Below, piece after piece: positions 54,101-60,587 of a stretch of DNA of 64,000 bases. Every line of letters begins with the position of its first letter. The stretch's first letter is position 1. The position numbers were made by a program, and so were the translations under genes. Origin of the DNA: Bacteroidales bacterium (GTDB lineage Bacteria > Bacteroidota > Bacteroidia > Bacteroidales > Paludibacteraceae). Below the pieces are notes generated by a model. That model was not told where the DNA came from, searched no databases, and saw only the letters and a list, made by a program, of their open reading frames with translations. The DNA is taken from contig SUXC01000005.1 of assembly GCA_015061165.1 (NCBI GenBank), positions 1 to 64,000 on the forward strand, read 5' to 3'.

Positions 54101-54177
54101 AGATTATTGAGGGTGGCTATCTCTACATTCTGCTCAACGGCAAACGTTACAATGCCCAAGGTGCTGTGGTAAAATAG
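51166..54177 (+). CDS. N-acetylmuramoyl-L-alanine amidase (Amidase_3), multidomain, with C-terminal tag
   Basis: Secreted zinc amidase that cuts the stem peptide from MurNAc. The 1003 residues hold: signal peptide; a TolB-like beta-propeller (about 20-230; SPDQTKILFN); the Amidase_3 domain (about 235-460) with zinc ligands in INPGHGGYDSDD (His), DGYTREQSFWESV (Glu), LSIHSNAG (His) and the late Glu in TISEGMMHDYLPE; a carboxypeptidase-regulatory-like domain (LQPGTYTVKAKPEGYYPQE); two SbsA-type Ig domains; a jelly-roll-like domain; and the tag KIIEGGYLYILLNGKRYNAQ. The many accessory modules and the export signals suggest action on foreign wall material rather than cell division. Confidence 0.9.
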   Translation: MKKIFTFITMLCVCVSMTADIRVLSDTRIGEGYSPRFVDAETITYLAYSNADYRTVVDNNAALRVDNENLELNLYRNGEKVVLKPHGDANYIWVSLSPDQTKILFNTKYGTAICDLNGQEIINLGQDFNAPVWYGNDYVVGMDDNHDGYFNVESSIMMASVDGTTVQRLTNPKGMGMYPNVDARSGRIVYATENGEIRLLQLNLTEEPIRKHTPRLVKDIDGTLLNKMQRQAKRATSTNPADYKIYINPGHGGYDSDDRLMYLYPIFIDGNVVNEADGYTREQSFWESVSNLDKGLRLDTMLRDLGFQTKMSRITNTTADDRSLSGISREASDWNADFMLSIHSNAGNPSNYILQLHSGITPGDPYGLNGYPEKVPEEICNEARTITTLMGQNQYSNQVSCWSREPMIAGDKTFARTIMGWSNGYGVMRNLKVPGTISEGMMHDYLPETYRLMNIDYKRQESFQFAKTFYDHFCDGELPYGAIGGKIHDVYQKQTFPDYKPRKNTRDVFRPINRGIVELWQGDQLLDTYVTDTLYNGVYYFWNLQPGTYTVKAKPEGYYPQEQTLEVKNNEISYGIFALSMARQTPPEVTNYSPKVEITDSVLVSTQVTISFNWDMNEEATAAALEISPAVEGTVTFEDDSHTMRFTPATRFEPGVEYIVTIGTGACHPDTTYENHLQEPFSFKFRTQNRGSVRLIQTYPTDGATEVPVTPAFIAIFDAKLANASNKCFKVYDAEGNDISPVARNVKLNGVAPAPYGSAKFELKAGALQPNSTYTFVLQPEVKDVNGVLLNDPVTITFTTGNEIEPEIAIYDNLDSLFFEGDKENSVGVTSVSTLRNTASKYEGLASNKLTYTFAELNGEAIYIADNVSSIKGNSKSVLGMHLFSDYSFNTLYAKWAVEGDIQYTKICDLDYAGWLYQEADMSTLPEGVDYQFMGFRLVRQSSFLSQKGEISVDALRVQFEPSTPTAVEDIMLPSAEGKIIEGGYLYILLNGKRYNAQGAVVK

Positions 54178-54178
54178 T

Positions 54179-54365
54179 TTATAGTATAGTTTATGGTTTA
54201 TAGTTTAAAGTTTATGGTTTAAAGGCTCGTAATAGCGGCTTGCCGCATCTTTCCTGCCTTTACACTTTCCTGCCTTTACACTTTACACCCTACACTTTAC
54301 ACTCTACACTTTACACCTTACACTTTACACCCTACACTCTACACTTTACACCCTACACCTTACAC
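54179..54365. repeat. TTTATAGTTTAAAG and CTTTACACC repeat blocks
   Basis: 54179-54225 is built from GTTTATAGTTTAAAGTTTATG units, also seen at 29846-29872. After a short GCGGCTTGCCGC mini-hairpin, 54258-54365 is built from about fourteen copies of a 7-8 base unit (CTTTACAC, CCTACAC, CTCTACA). The 70-codon ORF over it is a by-product of the repeat. Confidence 0.9.
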
Positions 54366-54369
54366 CATT

Positions 54370-54401
54370 CAACGGCTGCGACTTATCGCAGCCGTTGTTC
54401 T
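54370..54401 (+). terminator. Intrinsic terminator after the amidase gene
   Basis: CAACGGCTGCGA (54370-54381), loop CTTA, TCGCAGCCGTTG (54386-54397), then TTCTTCC. A perfect 12-bp stem. The T-run is short, but the stem is very stable. Confidence 0.85.
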
Positions 54402-54586
54402 TCCTGCTTCCAGCCTCTAACCTCTGTCATTCAACCGATTCTTGCTTCCTGATTCTCGATAAATAACAGATTATCAGCGAATTACCATCCTTATGTCTCT
54501 GAGTACACCAAAAAAGTGTCAATTCTTAAGATTTTTTGACAAAATATTGGAAAATGACCCTTTTTTGCAAAAAAAGCACAGAATCT

Positions 54587-54617
54587 TTTGTATATTCAAA
54601 AAAAAGTAGTACCTTTG
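54587..54617 (+). promoter_or_regulatory. Promoter of the 55029 gene
   Basis: TTTG (54587-54590), 19 bases, TACCTTTG (54610-54617). The predicted start near 54624 is about 405 bases upstream of the first coding ATG, an unusually long leader. Confidence 0.85.
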
Positions 54618-54623
54618 CACCCG

Positions 54624-55028
54624 AATCTGCGCTGGAGGGAAGTGTCTCTCGAAAAAAAGGGGTGGATTTAGACATATTGAAATAGCGTTTATTGGCGCTT
54701 TGTGTTTTGTAGTTCGAAACTTCGCAACTTTTGAAACCTAATAGAGACCAAAGTAACAGTAGATGCCTATGGGTATGACTCATAGTACAATACACCGTTC
54801 TGGGTGTACTGTATCGTCATATCAGCGTAGGTTTCCTGTTGTTTATTTATTAGGTGGGCAATGCGAAGGCCTCGAACTGCGAATAGGCAACTCGAGGTCT
54901 GCGCTTTGTTATGTAGTATATCGTTTCTTTTTGATTCGTTTATTTTTCAGACAAAGTTCAGGTGGAGAGAGTGGTAAGTTATTGAATTAAAGTTTGTTTG
55001 ATATAGATAAATGAATTAAAAAAAAGAA
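54624..55028 (+). ncRNA. Long structured leader, candidate regulatory RNA
   Basis: This transcribed stretch has no repeat units of the kind that fill other gaps. It has several paired elements: TACACC/GGTGTA around GTTCTG (about 54790-54808), and CCTCGA/TCGAGG enclosing an AT/GC-mixed loop (about 54869-54897). A 75-codon ORF (54763-54990, MPMGMTHSTIHRSGC) lies within it but has odd composition (Arg, Ser, Cys, Gly) and no clear domain. Either a structured 5' leader or a small peptide gene is possible; I lean to RNA. I know no named family that it matches. Confidence 0.4.
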
Positions 55029-56117
55029 ATGAAAAAAAACGTAAATGTATTTATTGCCGTTTTATTGGTGGCGGTATTGTGTGGCGGAGTAATTTGGTTA
55101 CAGACGGCGGATGAAGAGAAGTTAGGTTGGAATATCCACGACAGTTATGGTGACACACCATCTTATTCTGATGGTGCTGCCTATACGAATGCTACGTTTG
55201 CTGGACCGTCCGCAGGTGAGGGTGGGGTAATGCCTTTATCCTCCTCATCTGCACTTCGCGCGCGTACCTCTTATTCATACGCGGGCGCGTATAGTGGCGC
55301 ATCCTCTTCGCCTAATAGCCTAATAGCCTCATCGCCCCTAAGCTCTGCGCCTTCAGGCGCAGGCTTGTACACCACTTCCAGCAAGACCTTCAATAGTTAC
55401 GGTGGCGGTGGCAATGGTGGTGCTGCTATGGGTGGTGCTATGCGTGGTAGTTCCTCGCCTAATAGCCTTATCGCCTCATCGCCTATCACCTCTATCTCCC
55501 CTATCGCCTACAGCACAGCCCGCCGTGGTGAGATGGTTGGTGGCGCAGCTGTAAACCCCGCGATGATGGCAGCCGAGAATCCAATGGTTGCTATGGCGAA
55601 TGCTGCTAATGCTGCCAATGCAGGTATGAACACATCGTTCTATGGAGGCATGTATGCTACAGCAGATTATTCTTCTGCCGATTACGGTCAATATTCAGGT
55701 ATGTTTGGTGGTGGCAGCCGCATGGGCGTCCGCGGAAGACAGAACTCGCCAATTCTCAATGATCCATGGTGGAGATGGTTTGATACATGGATTGAAACCT
55801 ATGGTGGTGGTTATTTTGATGCAGATGCCAATGGTTACACTTTCAATGGTACCACTCTTAGAGAAGTATATAATGCATTCCTCGCTGATTATTGGAACTC
55901 AGGTATGGGTGATGCGCCATCTTTTGAGGACTGGTTGGATTGGTATCAAGCGGCTATGGCTGAAAATGGATACTATGATTATGGTGATCATCGTTATTTT
56001 TGGGCACCCGTTGGCGACATTCTCCCATTGTTGTTGATTGCTTTGCTGTATCTGCTATTCGTTGCTATTAAATCTAAGTCATTAAAATCGTTATTGAAGA
56101 CTGAGCGCAGCGAATAA
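55029..56117 (+). CDS. Low-complexity envelope protein with N- and C-terminal membrane helices
   Basis: Unknown protein of 362 residues. One hydrophobic helix at the N-terminus (VFIAVLLVAVLCGGVIWLQ) and one near the C-terminus (ILPLLLIALLYLLFVAIKS) flank a Gly/Ser/Ala/Asn/Tyr-rich central region, with a short folded, Trp-rich segment (ILNDPWWRWFDTWIETYGGG) at about 240-310. The N-terminal helix may be a signal anchor. Two Ser/Pro stretches (SSPNSLIASSP, twice) are coded by TCGCCTAATAGCC repeat DNA. It is preceded by a 405-base leader. It is possibly co-transcribed with the next gene. No function can be given. Confidence 0.7.
   Translation: MKKNVNVFIAVLLVAVLCGGVIWLQTADEEKLGWNIHDSYGDTPSYSDGAAYTNATFAGPSAGEGGVMPLSSSSALRARTSYSYAGAYSGASSSPNSLIASSPLSSAPSGAGLYTTSSKTFNSYGGGGNGGAAMGGAMRGSSSPNSLIASSPITSISPIAYSTARRGEMVGGAAVNPAMMAAENPMVAMANAANAANAGMNTSFYGGMYATADYSSADYGQYSGMFGGGSRMGVRGRQNSPILNDPWWRWFDTWIETYGGGYFDADANGYTFNGTTLREVYNAFLADYWNSGMGDAPSFEDWLDWYQAAMAENGYYDYGDHRYFWAPVGDILPLLLIALLYLLFVAIKSKSLKSLLKTERSE
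55305..55512. repeat. In-frame CGCCTAATAGCC repeats within a gene
   Basis: Two blocks (55305-55340 and 55452-55512) of CGCCTAATAGCCTCATCGCC-like units, identical in style to those in the GH16 leader region at 7190-7210. They give the duplicated peptide SSPNSLIASSP. Confidence 0.75.
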
Positions 56118-56121
56118 CCCC

Positions 56122-56157
56122 TGCCTTTACACTTTACACCTTACACTTTACACCCTA
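56122..56157. repeat. CTTTACAC/CTTACAC repeats
   Basis: GCCTTTACACTTTACACC and two more units fill the gap between the two envelope-protein genes. No terminator or promoter is visible, so the two genes may be co-transcribed. Confidence 0.75.
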
Positions 56158-56188
56158 AAAATAAGAAAACTAAAAAAAACAAACAGAT

Positions 56189-58444
56189 ATGAAAAAACTT
56201 TTCTCCACACTCTTTGTAGTGTTGTTCGCCACTTCGATGATGGCGCAAACGGGTCTCACATGCGAGGACCCTATTCCCGTAGATAAGAGTTATACGGGTC
56301 AAGTAAATGCTGGTGATGAGTTATGGTACACGGCTTTTACTTATGATTTGCCAATGCACGTATATTTCTCACCCGATGTAGATAATAGCACATGGGGACC
56401 AGAGGTGCAAATCGATTTCACTTGTGATTATGGAGATTATAGTCACGATCACAAATTGGATAGTGTAATCAATATATTGAAAATGTTGGGTTTGAGTTTG
56501 CCTGTGGAGTTTATGTGTGATAAGGTGGTCCGCGATGGAAAGGTAGAGTGGGATTTGTCTATTGATGAGCGTTATCGTGACCAGTTGACTGAGTATGGAT
56601 TGACACACAATGTGCAAGCATTTGTTAAAGTATATTTTCCTGATGGTGGTAAAATTAGTTTAACTCCTGATCCAACTTTCCAAGATTGTATGGAGAATGG
56701 TCATTATGCTAAGCTGAGCGACACGATTGATATTGCAGCTAATGATTCCAATAAGATGATTATCTTGCCTTATTCCGAGTGGAAGGATGAGGATGTTCGT
56801 TTTGTATGGGTAGGTGAGAAACCAGCTCGTGTATGGGTAGCGGAAGATGAATGTGCATTCACACCTGTAGATGCCAGTGTATTTGTGAAAGCGAAATACG
56901 ATTTGGATGCAAATACGAATAAGGTATTAACCCCAGCCGATATGCAAGCAGCTATTGATAACTGGATTGGTGCGGGCATCTTCTATGGTAAGGTTCTTTC
57001 AGATGCTCCAGGTAAATTGGTGATTGAGCGTATTCCTTTGGGTGCTATTCAAGGCGATGCTATTTTGCTCAAACATGGTGAATCTGTACAGCTGCAGGCT
57101 AATGATGAGCGTGTGTTCTGTTTCCCTAAAACATGGAAATCCACCGAGTTCTTGGCAAATACGCAATACTTGATGGCGATGCATGTGTCTAATACACCAG
57201 AGTTTGAGCTTGGTGATGCGAATGTGATTTCTAAATACGCATTCAGTAAGGATGGTAACAAGCGTCAATTACAACTCTCAAAGGGTGATATTTCTAACTT
57301 AGGTACTTCTGCTACAGATGATTATTTGTATGTACGTTTCGTTTGCAATCAATCGACTCAATTAATTCCTTCATTGTGGAATGTAGAATCATGCGTGGCA
57401 AATACCATATTAATTCAGTCGGGAGAGGTATTTACAAATACTGATAAGAATGCAAACTATCGTATGGATTATAATGACTGGGTTGGTTATGACTTTAATA
57501 TAAAATGGACGGAAAAAGGTGTTCTTGCAACGCACTTCTCTGCTATCTGTGATTTTGTTTTAACTGATCCTGTTAAGTTAGAGGTGGTTTCTGTTCCTTC
57601 AAAGGGTTCAAAGGATGTTTCTCAAAGTGAATTGGATTCTTGGGCAACTTCTTTGGCTGAGGAAGGGTTTGTGTATATTCGATTCGAGTCTAGTCGTGCA
57701 GGTAACATTACCTTCACCTCTGCTAAACCAGCAGAAACTGACCCAGAAGGTCCAGTACTTGACCCCATTTACGACACCATAACCGCCGCTATCTGCTTCG
57801 GCGAGACCTACGAATGGAACGGTCAAACCTATTCCGAGACAGGCAAATATACCTATACTACTGTAGCTGCTAATGGTGCAGATAGTATCGTAACCCTTGA
57901 CCTCACCGTTCATCCACAAACAGAGGCTACTACAGAGAAGGTGGAAATCCCATTCGGTGAGACCTACGAGTGGAACGGCACTGTTTATACTGAGTCTGGC
58001 GAATATACCATTACTCTCCAAGATGAGAACGGTTGCGATTACCAAGCAACTCTTATCCTCACGGTATTGCCAGAGGAGAAACCTGTGAGCCCATGTGTAG
58101 CAGCGAGCACATTGCTTGAGCCTGTAGCACAATTGACTTTGAACCTCAGCGATGCGTTTGATATTTATCGCATTGATTATCAAGCGTGGTTGGCAAGTGG
58201 TGTGAACCTCGTTTGGACAGGTAAAGGTGCATTGCATACTTTCGTGGCTAAGGATTGCGAGTTCGCCGTGGCTATATATCATAAGGATGTAGTGAATTAT
58301 ACAGAGGTACCTGCTGAGGGCAATGTGATTTTGAATAAGGCTATTTTGGCTCCTTTGGCTCAGTATGTAGATGCGGACGGCTATTTGTATGTCCGTTTCT
58401 TGACCGAGTTGGAAGGCCAATTGACCACAGCGTTGGCAGAGTAA
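56189..58444 (+). CDS. Secreted surface protein with ETYEWNG repeats
   Basis: A 751-residue protein with signal peptide MKKLFSTLFVVLFATSMMAQ. The body is beta-rich. Two adhesin-type repeats of about 40 residues, common in Bacteroidetes surface proteins, lie at about 530-630 (FGETYEWNGQTYSETGKYTY and FGETYEWNGTVYTESGEYTI). The C-terminal part (from about 640) repeats the style of an N-terminal domain (about 450-500): DIYRIDYQAWLASGVNLVW against NYRMDYNDWVGYDFNIKW. Unlike five other exported proteins here it lacks the NGxxYN tag. Adhesion or matrix function is plausible; nothing shows catalysis. Confidence 0.75.
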   Translation: MKKLFSTLFVVLFATSMMAQTGLTCEDPIPVDKSYTGQVNAGDELWYTAFTYDLPMHVYFSPDVDNSTWGPEVQIDFTCDYGDYSHDHKLDSVINILKMLGLSLPVEFMCDKVVRDGKVEWDLSIDERYRDQLTEYGLTHNVQAFVKVYFPDGGKISLTPDPTFQDCMENGHYAKLSDTIDIAANDSNKMIILPYSEWKDEDVRFVWVGEKPARVWVAEDECAFTPVDASVFVKAKYDLDANTNKVLTPADMQAAIDNWIGAGIFYGKVLSDAPGKLVIERIPLGAIQGDAILLKHGESVQLQANDERVFCFPKTWKSTEFLANTQYLMAMHVSNTPEFELGDANVISKYAFSKDGNKRQLQLSKGDISNLGTSATDDYLYVRFVCNQSTQLIPSLWNVESCVANTILIQSGEVFTNTDKNANYRMDYNDWVGYDFNIKWTEKGVLATHFSAICDFVLTDPVKLEVVSVPSKGSKDVSQSELDSWATSLAEEGFVYIRFESSRAGNITFTSAKPAETDPEGPVLDPIYDTITAAICFGETYEWNGQTYSETGKYTYTTVAANGADSIVTLDLTVHPQTEATTEKVEIPFGETYEWNGTVYTESGEYTITLQDENGCDYQATLILTVLPEEKPVSPCVAASTLLEPVAQLTLNLSDAFDIYRIDYQAWLASGVNLVWTGKGALHTFVAKDCEFAVAIYHKDVVNYTEVPAEGNVILNKAILAPLAQYVDADGYLYVRFLTELEGQLTTALAE

Positions 58445-58448
58445 AAAA

Positions 58449-58487
58449 CACCCTCTTCCCCCTCTCCAAATGGAGGGGGGAAGGGTG
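58449..58487 (+). terminator. Long GC-rich hairpin after the surface-protein gene
   Basis: CACCCTCTTCCCCC and onward pair with GGAGGGGGGAAGGGTG around AAAT. The stem is about 16 bp with slippage. It starts five bases after the stop codon, so it should terminate this transcript. Confidence 0.85.
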
Positions 58488-58854
58488 AAATGTTAGCGAT
58501 GAGGCTCCCTGCCTTTTGCTTCTAACCTCTCGCCTTTCGCCTCTCGGAAATCCCTGAGCGCCCAATGTGTTGTTTTGGGCGCAAAGTTGTTGAAACAAAG
58601 TTGTTTATGTTGTTGCAGACAAAAACCAGTTAATTGATTTTAATTGTCAATTAAGTTGTCTAAGTTGTCTGATGACAAAACAATAGCGCATACGCGCACA
58701 AGCGACCTTTGTAATCATGTACGCCTATGGCTTGCCTCTTGCTTGCCCTTCATCTCCATTGGAACCTCATTGGAACCTGATTGGAATCTGATTGGAACCT
58801 CACCATAGGATAAGCAAGAGATAAGCATGGGATAAGTATGGGATGGGTGTTCTT

Positions 58855-58897
58855 TCTATGTCCATTATCCCGAATGTTATTCGGGTAATTCCATAGA
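58855..58897. repeat. Long imperfect palindrome
   Basis: TCTATG-ATTA-CCCGAAT on the left pairs with ATTCGGG-TAATT-CCATAGA on the right around GTT, with a short asymmetric part. It is more regular than needed for a terminator and has no gene close upstream, so it could be a mobile hairpin element. Confidence 0.65.
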
Positions 58898-59000
58898 GAA
58901 TTATCCCCCCCACACCTCCATAGGTTTAGTGCTCGGCGTTAGTTCGCCGAGTCTCCGCATTCGGTGGTACCCTTGGCATGCATGCCGAGTAAACGTAGTA

Positions 59001-59029
59001 ACTACCCGCCCTCGGGCGACAACATAAAA
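59001..59029. repeat. CGCCCTCGGGCGACAACATAAAA module, copy 1
   Basis: A 29-base sequence that is identical at 60379-60407 and nearly so at 62150-62175. A GCCCTCGGGC palindrome forms its core. Each copy is followed by a GAGCGnnGCGA or similar stretch, a low-complexity repeat run and a CTTCGC or CTCTGC mini-hairpin, so the modules are built on one plan. Confidence 0.85.
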
Positions 59030-59211
59030 ACAGTTTAGAGCGAAGCGATAAAAGCTCCGTGCCTTTAACCTCTCGCCTCTCACCTTTAACCTAAATAGCA
59101 GCTCTGCTGCCTCCAACGTGAGCGCAGCGAGCAAAAAAGCGACCTTTGAAATATTGTATTTTGTAGAGTATAGAGATATATCATTTTTTGTGGTATATTT
59201 TTGCTCAAATA

Positions 59212-59243
59212 TTTGCATAAGTCAATAATTTTTAGTACCTTTG
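59212..59243 (+). promoter_or_regulatory. Promoter of the BRO-N gene
   Basis: TTTG (59212-59215), 20 bases, TACCTTTG (59236-59243), 20 bases before the ATG. The leader is therefore only about 14 bases. Confidence 0.85.
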
Positions 59244-59263
59244 CAGCATAAATAGACAAATCT

Positions 59264-60112
59264 ATGGAGCAAAGCGAAATCAAATTATTCGAAGGGCAAA
59301 ACATCCGTTACGTATGGGACGAGGAGAAAGAACAATACTTCTTTTCCGTGGTAGATGTCATCCAAGTACTGACAGAGAGTGCCATTCCTCGTCGCTATTG
59401 GAGCGATCTTAAACGTAAGTTGGCAGCAGAAGGGAGTGAGTTGTACGAAAAAATCGTACAACTGAAATTACCCTCTTCTGATGGTAAAAAATATCTCACC
59501 GATGTGGCTACTACGGAGCAGTTGTTGCGCCTTATTCAGTCGGTGCCGAGCAAGAAAGCTGAGCCATTCAAGTTGTGGCTGGCTGAGGTAGGTCGCCTGC
59601 GCTTGGAGCAGTTGCAAGACCCCGAGCAAAGCATTGAGCAGGCTATTCGTGACTACCGTCGATTGGGGTACTCTGAGGCATGGATCAACCAGCGTATCAA
59701 GACAATTGAGGTGCGCAAGGCTTTGACTGATGAATGGAAACGTGGCGGTATGCAAGAGGAGCGTGATTATGCAGCGCTGACAGATATTATCTCCAAGGCG
59801 TGGAGTGGCATGACTACCCGCGAGTATAAACGACACAAGGGGTTACGCAAGGAGAACTTGCGTGATAATATGACCAATGTGGAGTTGATGCTCAATGGTT
59901 TGGCAGAGGCAGCAGCTACAGAGTTGAGTCAGCGTGAGAATCCGCAGGGTTTTCGTGAGAATGCCGAGATTGCGCATAGAGGAGGGAATGTCGCTCATGT
60001 GGCTCGTGAGCAACTGGAGCACGAGTTGGGAACGACGGTTATTTCCAATAAGCGCGCATTGCATTTCACTACCCCGCCTGATGAATTGCCATTAGTGACG
60101 GAAGAAGAGTAA
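59264..60112 (+). CDS. BRO-N domain protein (DinD/antirepressor-like)
   Basis: A 282-residue cytosolic protein. The N-terminal BRO-N/antirepressor fold covers about residues 5-105 (EEKEQYFFSVVDVIQVLTES, PRRYWSDLKRKL). The C-terminal half is helical (NQRIKTIEVRKALTDEWKRG, MTTREYKRHKGLRKENLRDN) and matches the layout of DinD-like proteins of Bacteroidetes. Such proteins are common in mobile or phage-derived islands, and a DNA-binding or damage-response role is likely. Standing alone among repeats, with no phage genes nearby, it is probably an acquired single-gene cargo. Confidence 0.83.
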   Translation: MEQSEIKLFEGQNIRYVWDEEKEQYFFSVVDVIQVLTESAIPRRYWSDLKRKLAAEGSELYEKIVQLKLPSSDGKKYLTDVATTEQLLRLIQSVPSKKAEPFKLWLAEVGRLRLEQLQDPEQSIEQAIRDYRRLGYSEAWINQRIKTIEVRKALTDEWKRGGMQEERDYAALTDIISKAWSGMTTREYKRHKGLRKENLRDNMTNVELMLNGLAEAAATELSQRENPQGFRENAEIAHRGGNVAHVAREQLEHELGTTVISNKRALHFTTPPDELPLVTEEE

Positions 60113-60311
60113 TTTCCATGTGATATTGAATCAACCACGGACGGCACGGATGGGCATGGGAACACGATAAACATATCCTTGTTTCAGTGTTGTTCCGTGA
60201 GTTTCAGTGGTCAGTACATACCCGCGGAAAGATGTCTCTCAGTGGGAGATAATTCCAACCACAGACGAGCACAGATTGCCACGGAAACTCGGAATTGATG
60301 ATAATACTCTA

Positions 60312-60349
60312 CAAGTTCTTAATCATTGTATTAGGAACTTGTTTGTTTT
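60312..60349 (+). terminator. Terminator-like hairpin
   Basis: CAAGTTCTTAAT (60312-60323), loop CATTGT, ATTAGGAACTTG (60330-60341), then TTTGTTTTG. Twelve pairs form, one of them G-U. It lies 200 bases after the BRO-N stop and could still end its transcript. Confidence 0.75.
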
Positions 60350-60378
60350 GTGTCCGTTACCGAAACAAACGAAATACA

Positions 60379-60407
60379 ACTACCCGCCCTCGGGCGACAA
60401 CATAAAA
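60379..60407. repeat. CGCCCTCGGGCGACAACATAAAA module, copy 2
   Basis: Identical to 59001-59029 over 29 bases, including the ACTAC prefix. Followed by CTTTACAC-type repeats and a GCGGCTTCGCCGC mini-hairpin. Confidence 0.85.
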
Positions 60408-60587
60408 TAACTTTGAGTGTAACGAAAAGTGCCCCCGCCTTTACACTTTACACTCTACGCTGTACACCAAAACAGCGGCTTCGCCGCAAAAGCGATCTTT
60501 GAAATATTGACATATTTGGATATAGAAAACGACAACCCATTTGTGTGGATTGTCGTTTAGGGAGTTTGAAATGGTTTTAGGTGGAAT

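Larger units (their letters stand above)
58488..59210. other. Gene-free repeat mosaic
   Basis: No gene is supported here. In order: CTTCTAACCTCTCGCC repeats; GTTGTCTAAGTTGTCTGATG; five ATTGGAACCT(C/G) units (58758-58805); GGATAAGCATGGGATAAGTAT units (58807-58845); a 43-base palindrome (58855-58897); CTCGGCGTTAGTTCGCCGAG hairpin; GGCATGCATGCC; the CGCCCTCGGGCG module; more CCTTTAACCTCTCGCC; an AGCAGCTCTGCTGC mini-hairpin; and a GCGACCTTTGAAATATTG block that recurs near 60490. Confidence 0.85.
60113..60587. other. Gene-free repeat mosaic between BRO-N and AAA genes
   Basis: Nothing coding is supported. It holds CCACGGACGGCACGGATGGG and CCACAGACGAGCACAGATTG, which are degenerate copies of one unit; an intrinsic-terminator-like hairpin (60312-60349); the second CGCCCTCGGGCG module (60379-60407); CTTTACACTTTACACTC repeats; a CAGCGGCTTCGCCGC mini-hairpin; and a second GCGATCTTTGAAATATTG block. 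Confidence 0.8.

Noticed and set aside
54240-54452. 70-codon ORF (TPYTLHFTPYTLH-type peptide)
   Set aside because: The code is just CTTTACAC repeat units read in one frame; the terminator hairpin at 54370 lies inside it.
54763-54990. 75-codon ORF as a firm protein gene
   Set aside because: No recognised domain, Cys/Arg/Ser-rich composition and overlap with stem-forming segments; kept only as a possibility within the leader RNA entry.
58620-58740. Possible tRNA or small RNA
   Set aside because: GTTGTC repeats and short palindromes are present, but no cloverleaf, no promoter pair and no conserved loop sequence could be found.
60207-60410. 67-codon plus-strand ORF
   Set aside because: It spans degenerate repeats, a terminator hairpin and part of the 29-base module, and has no start context or domain.
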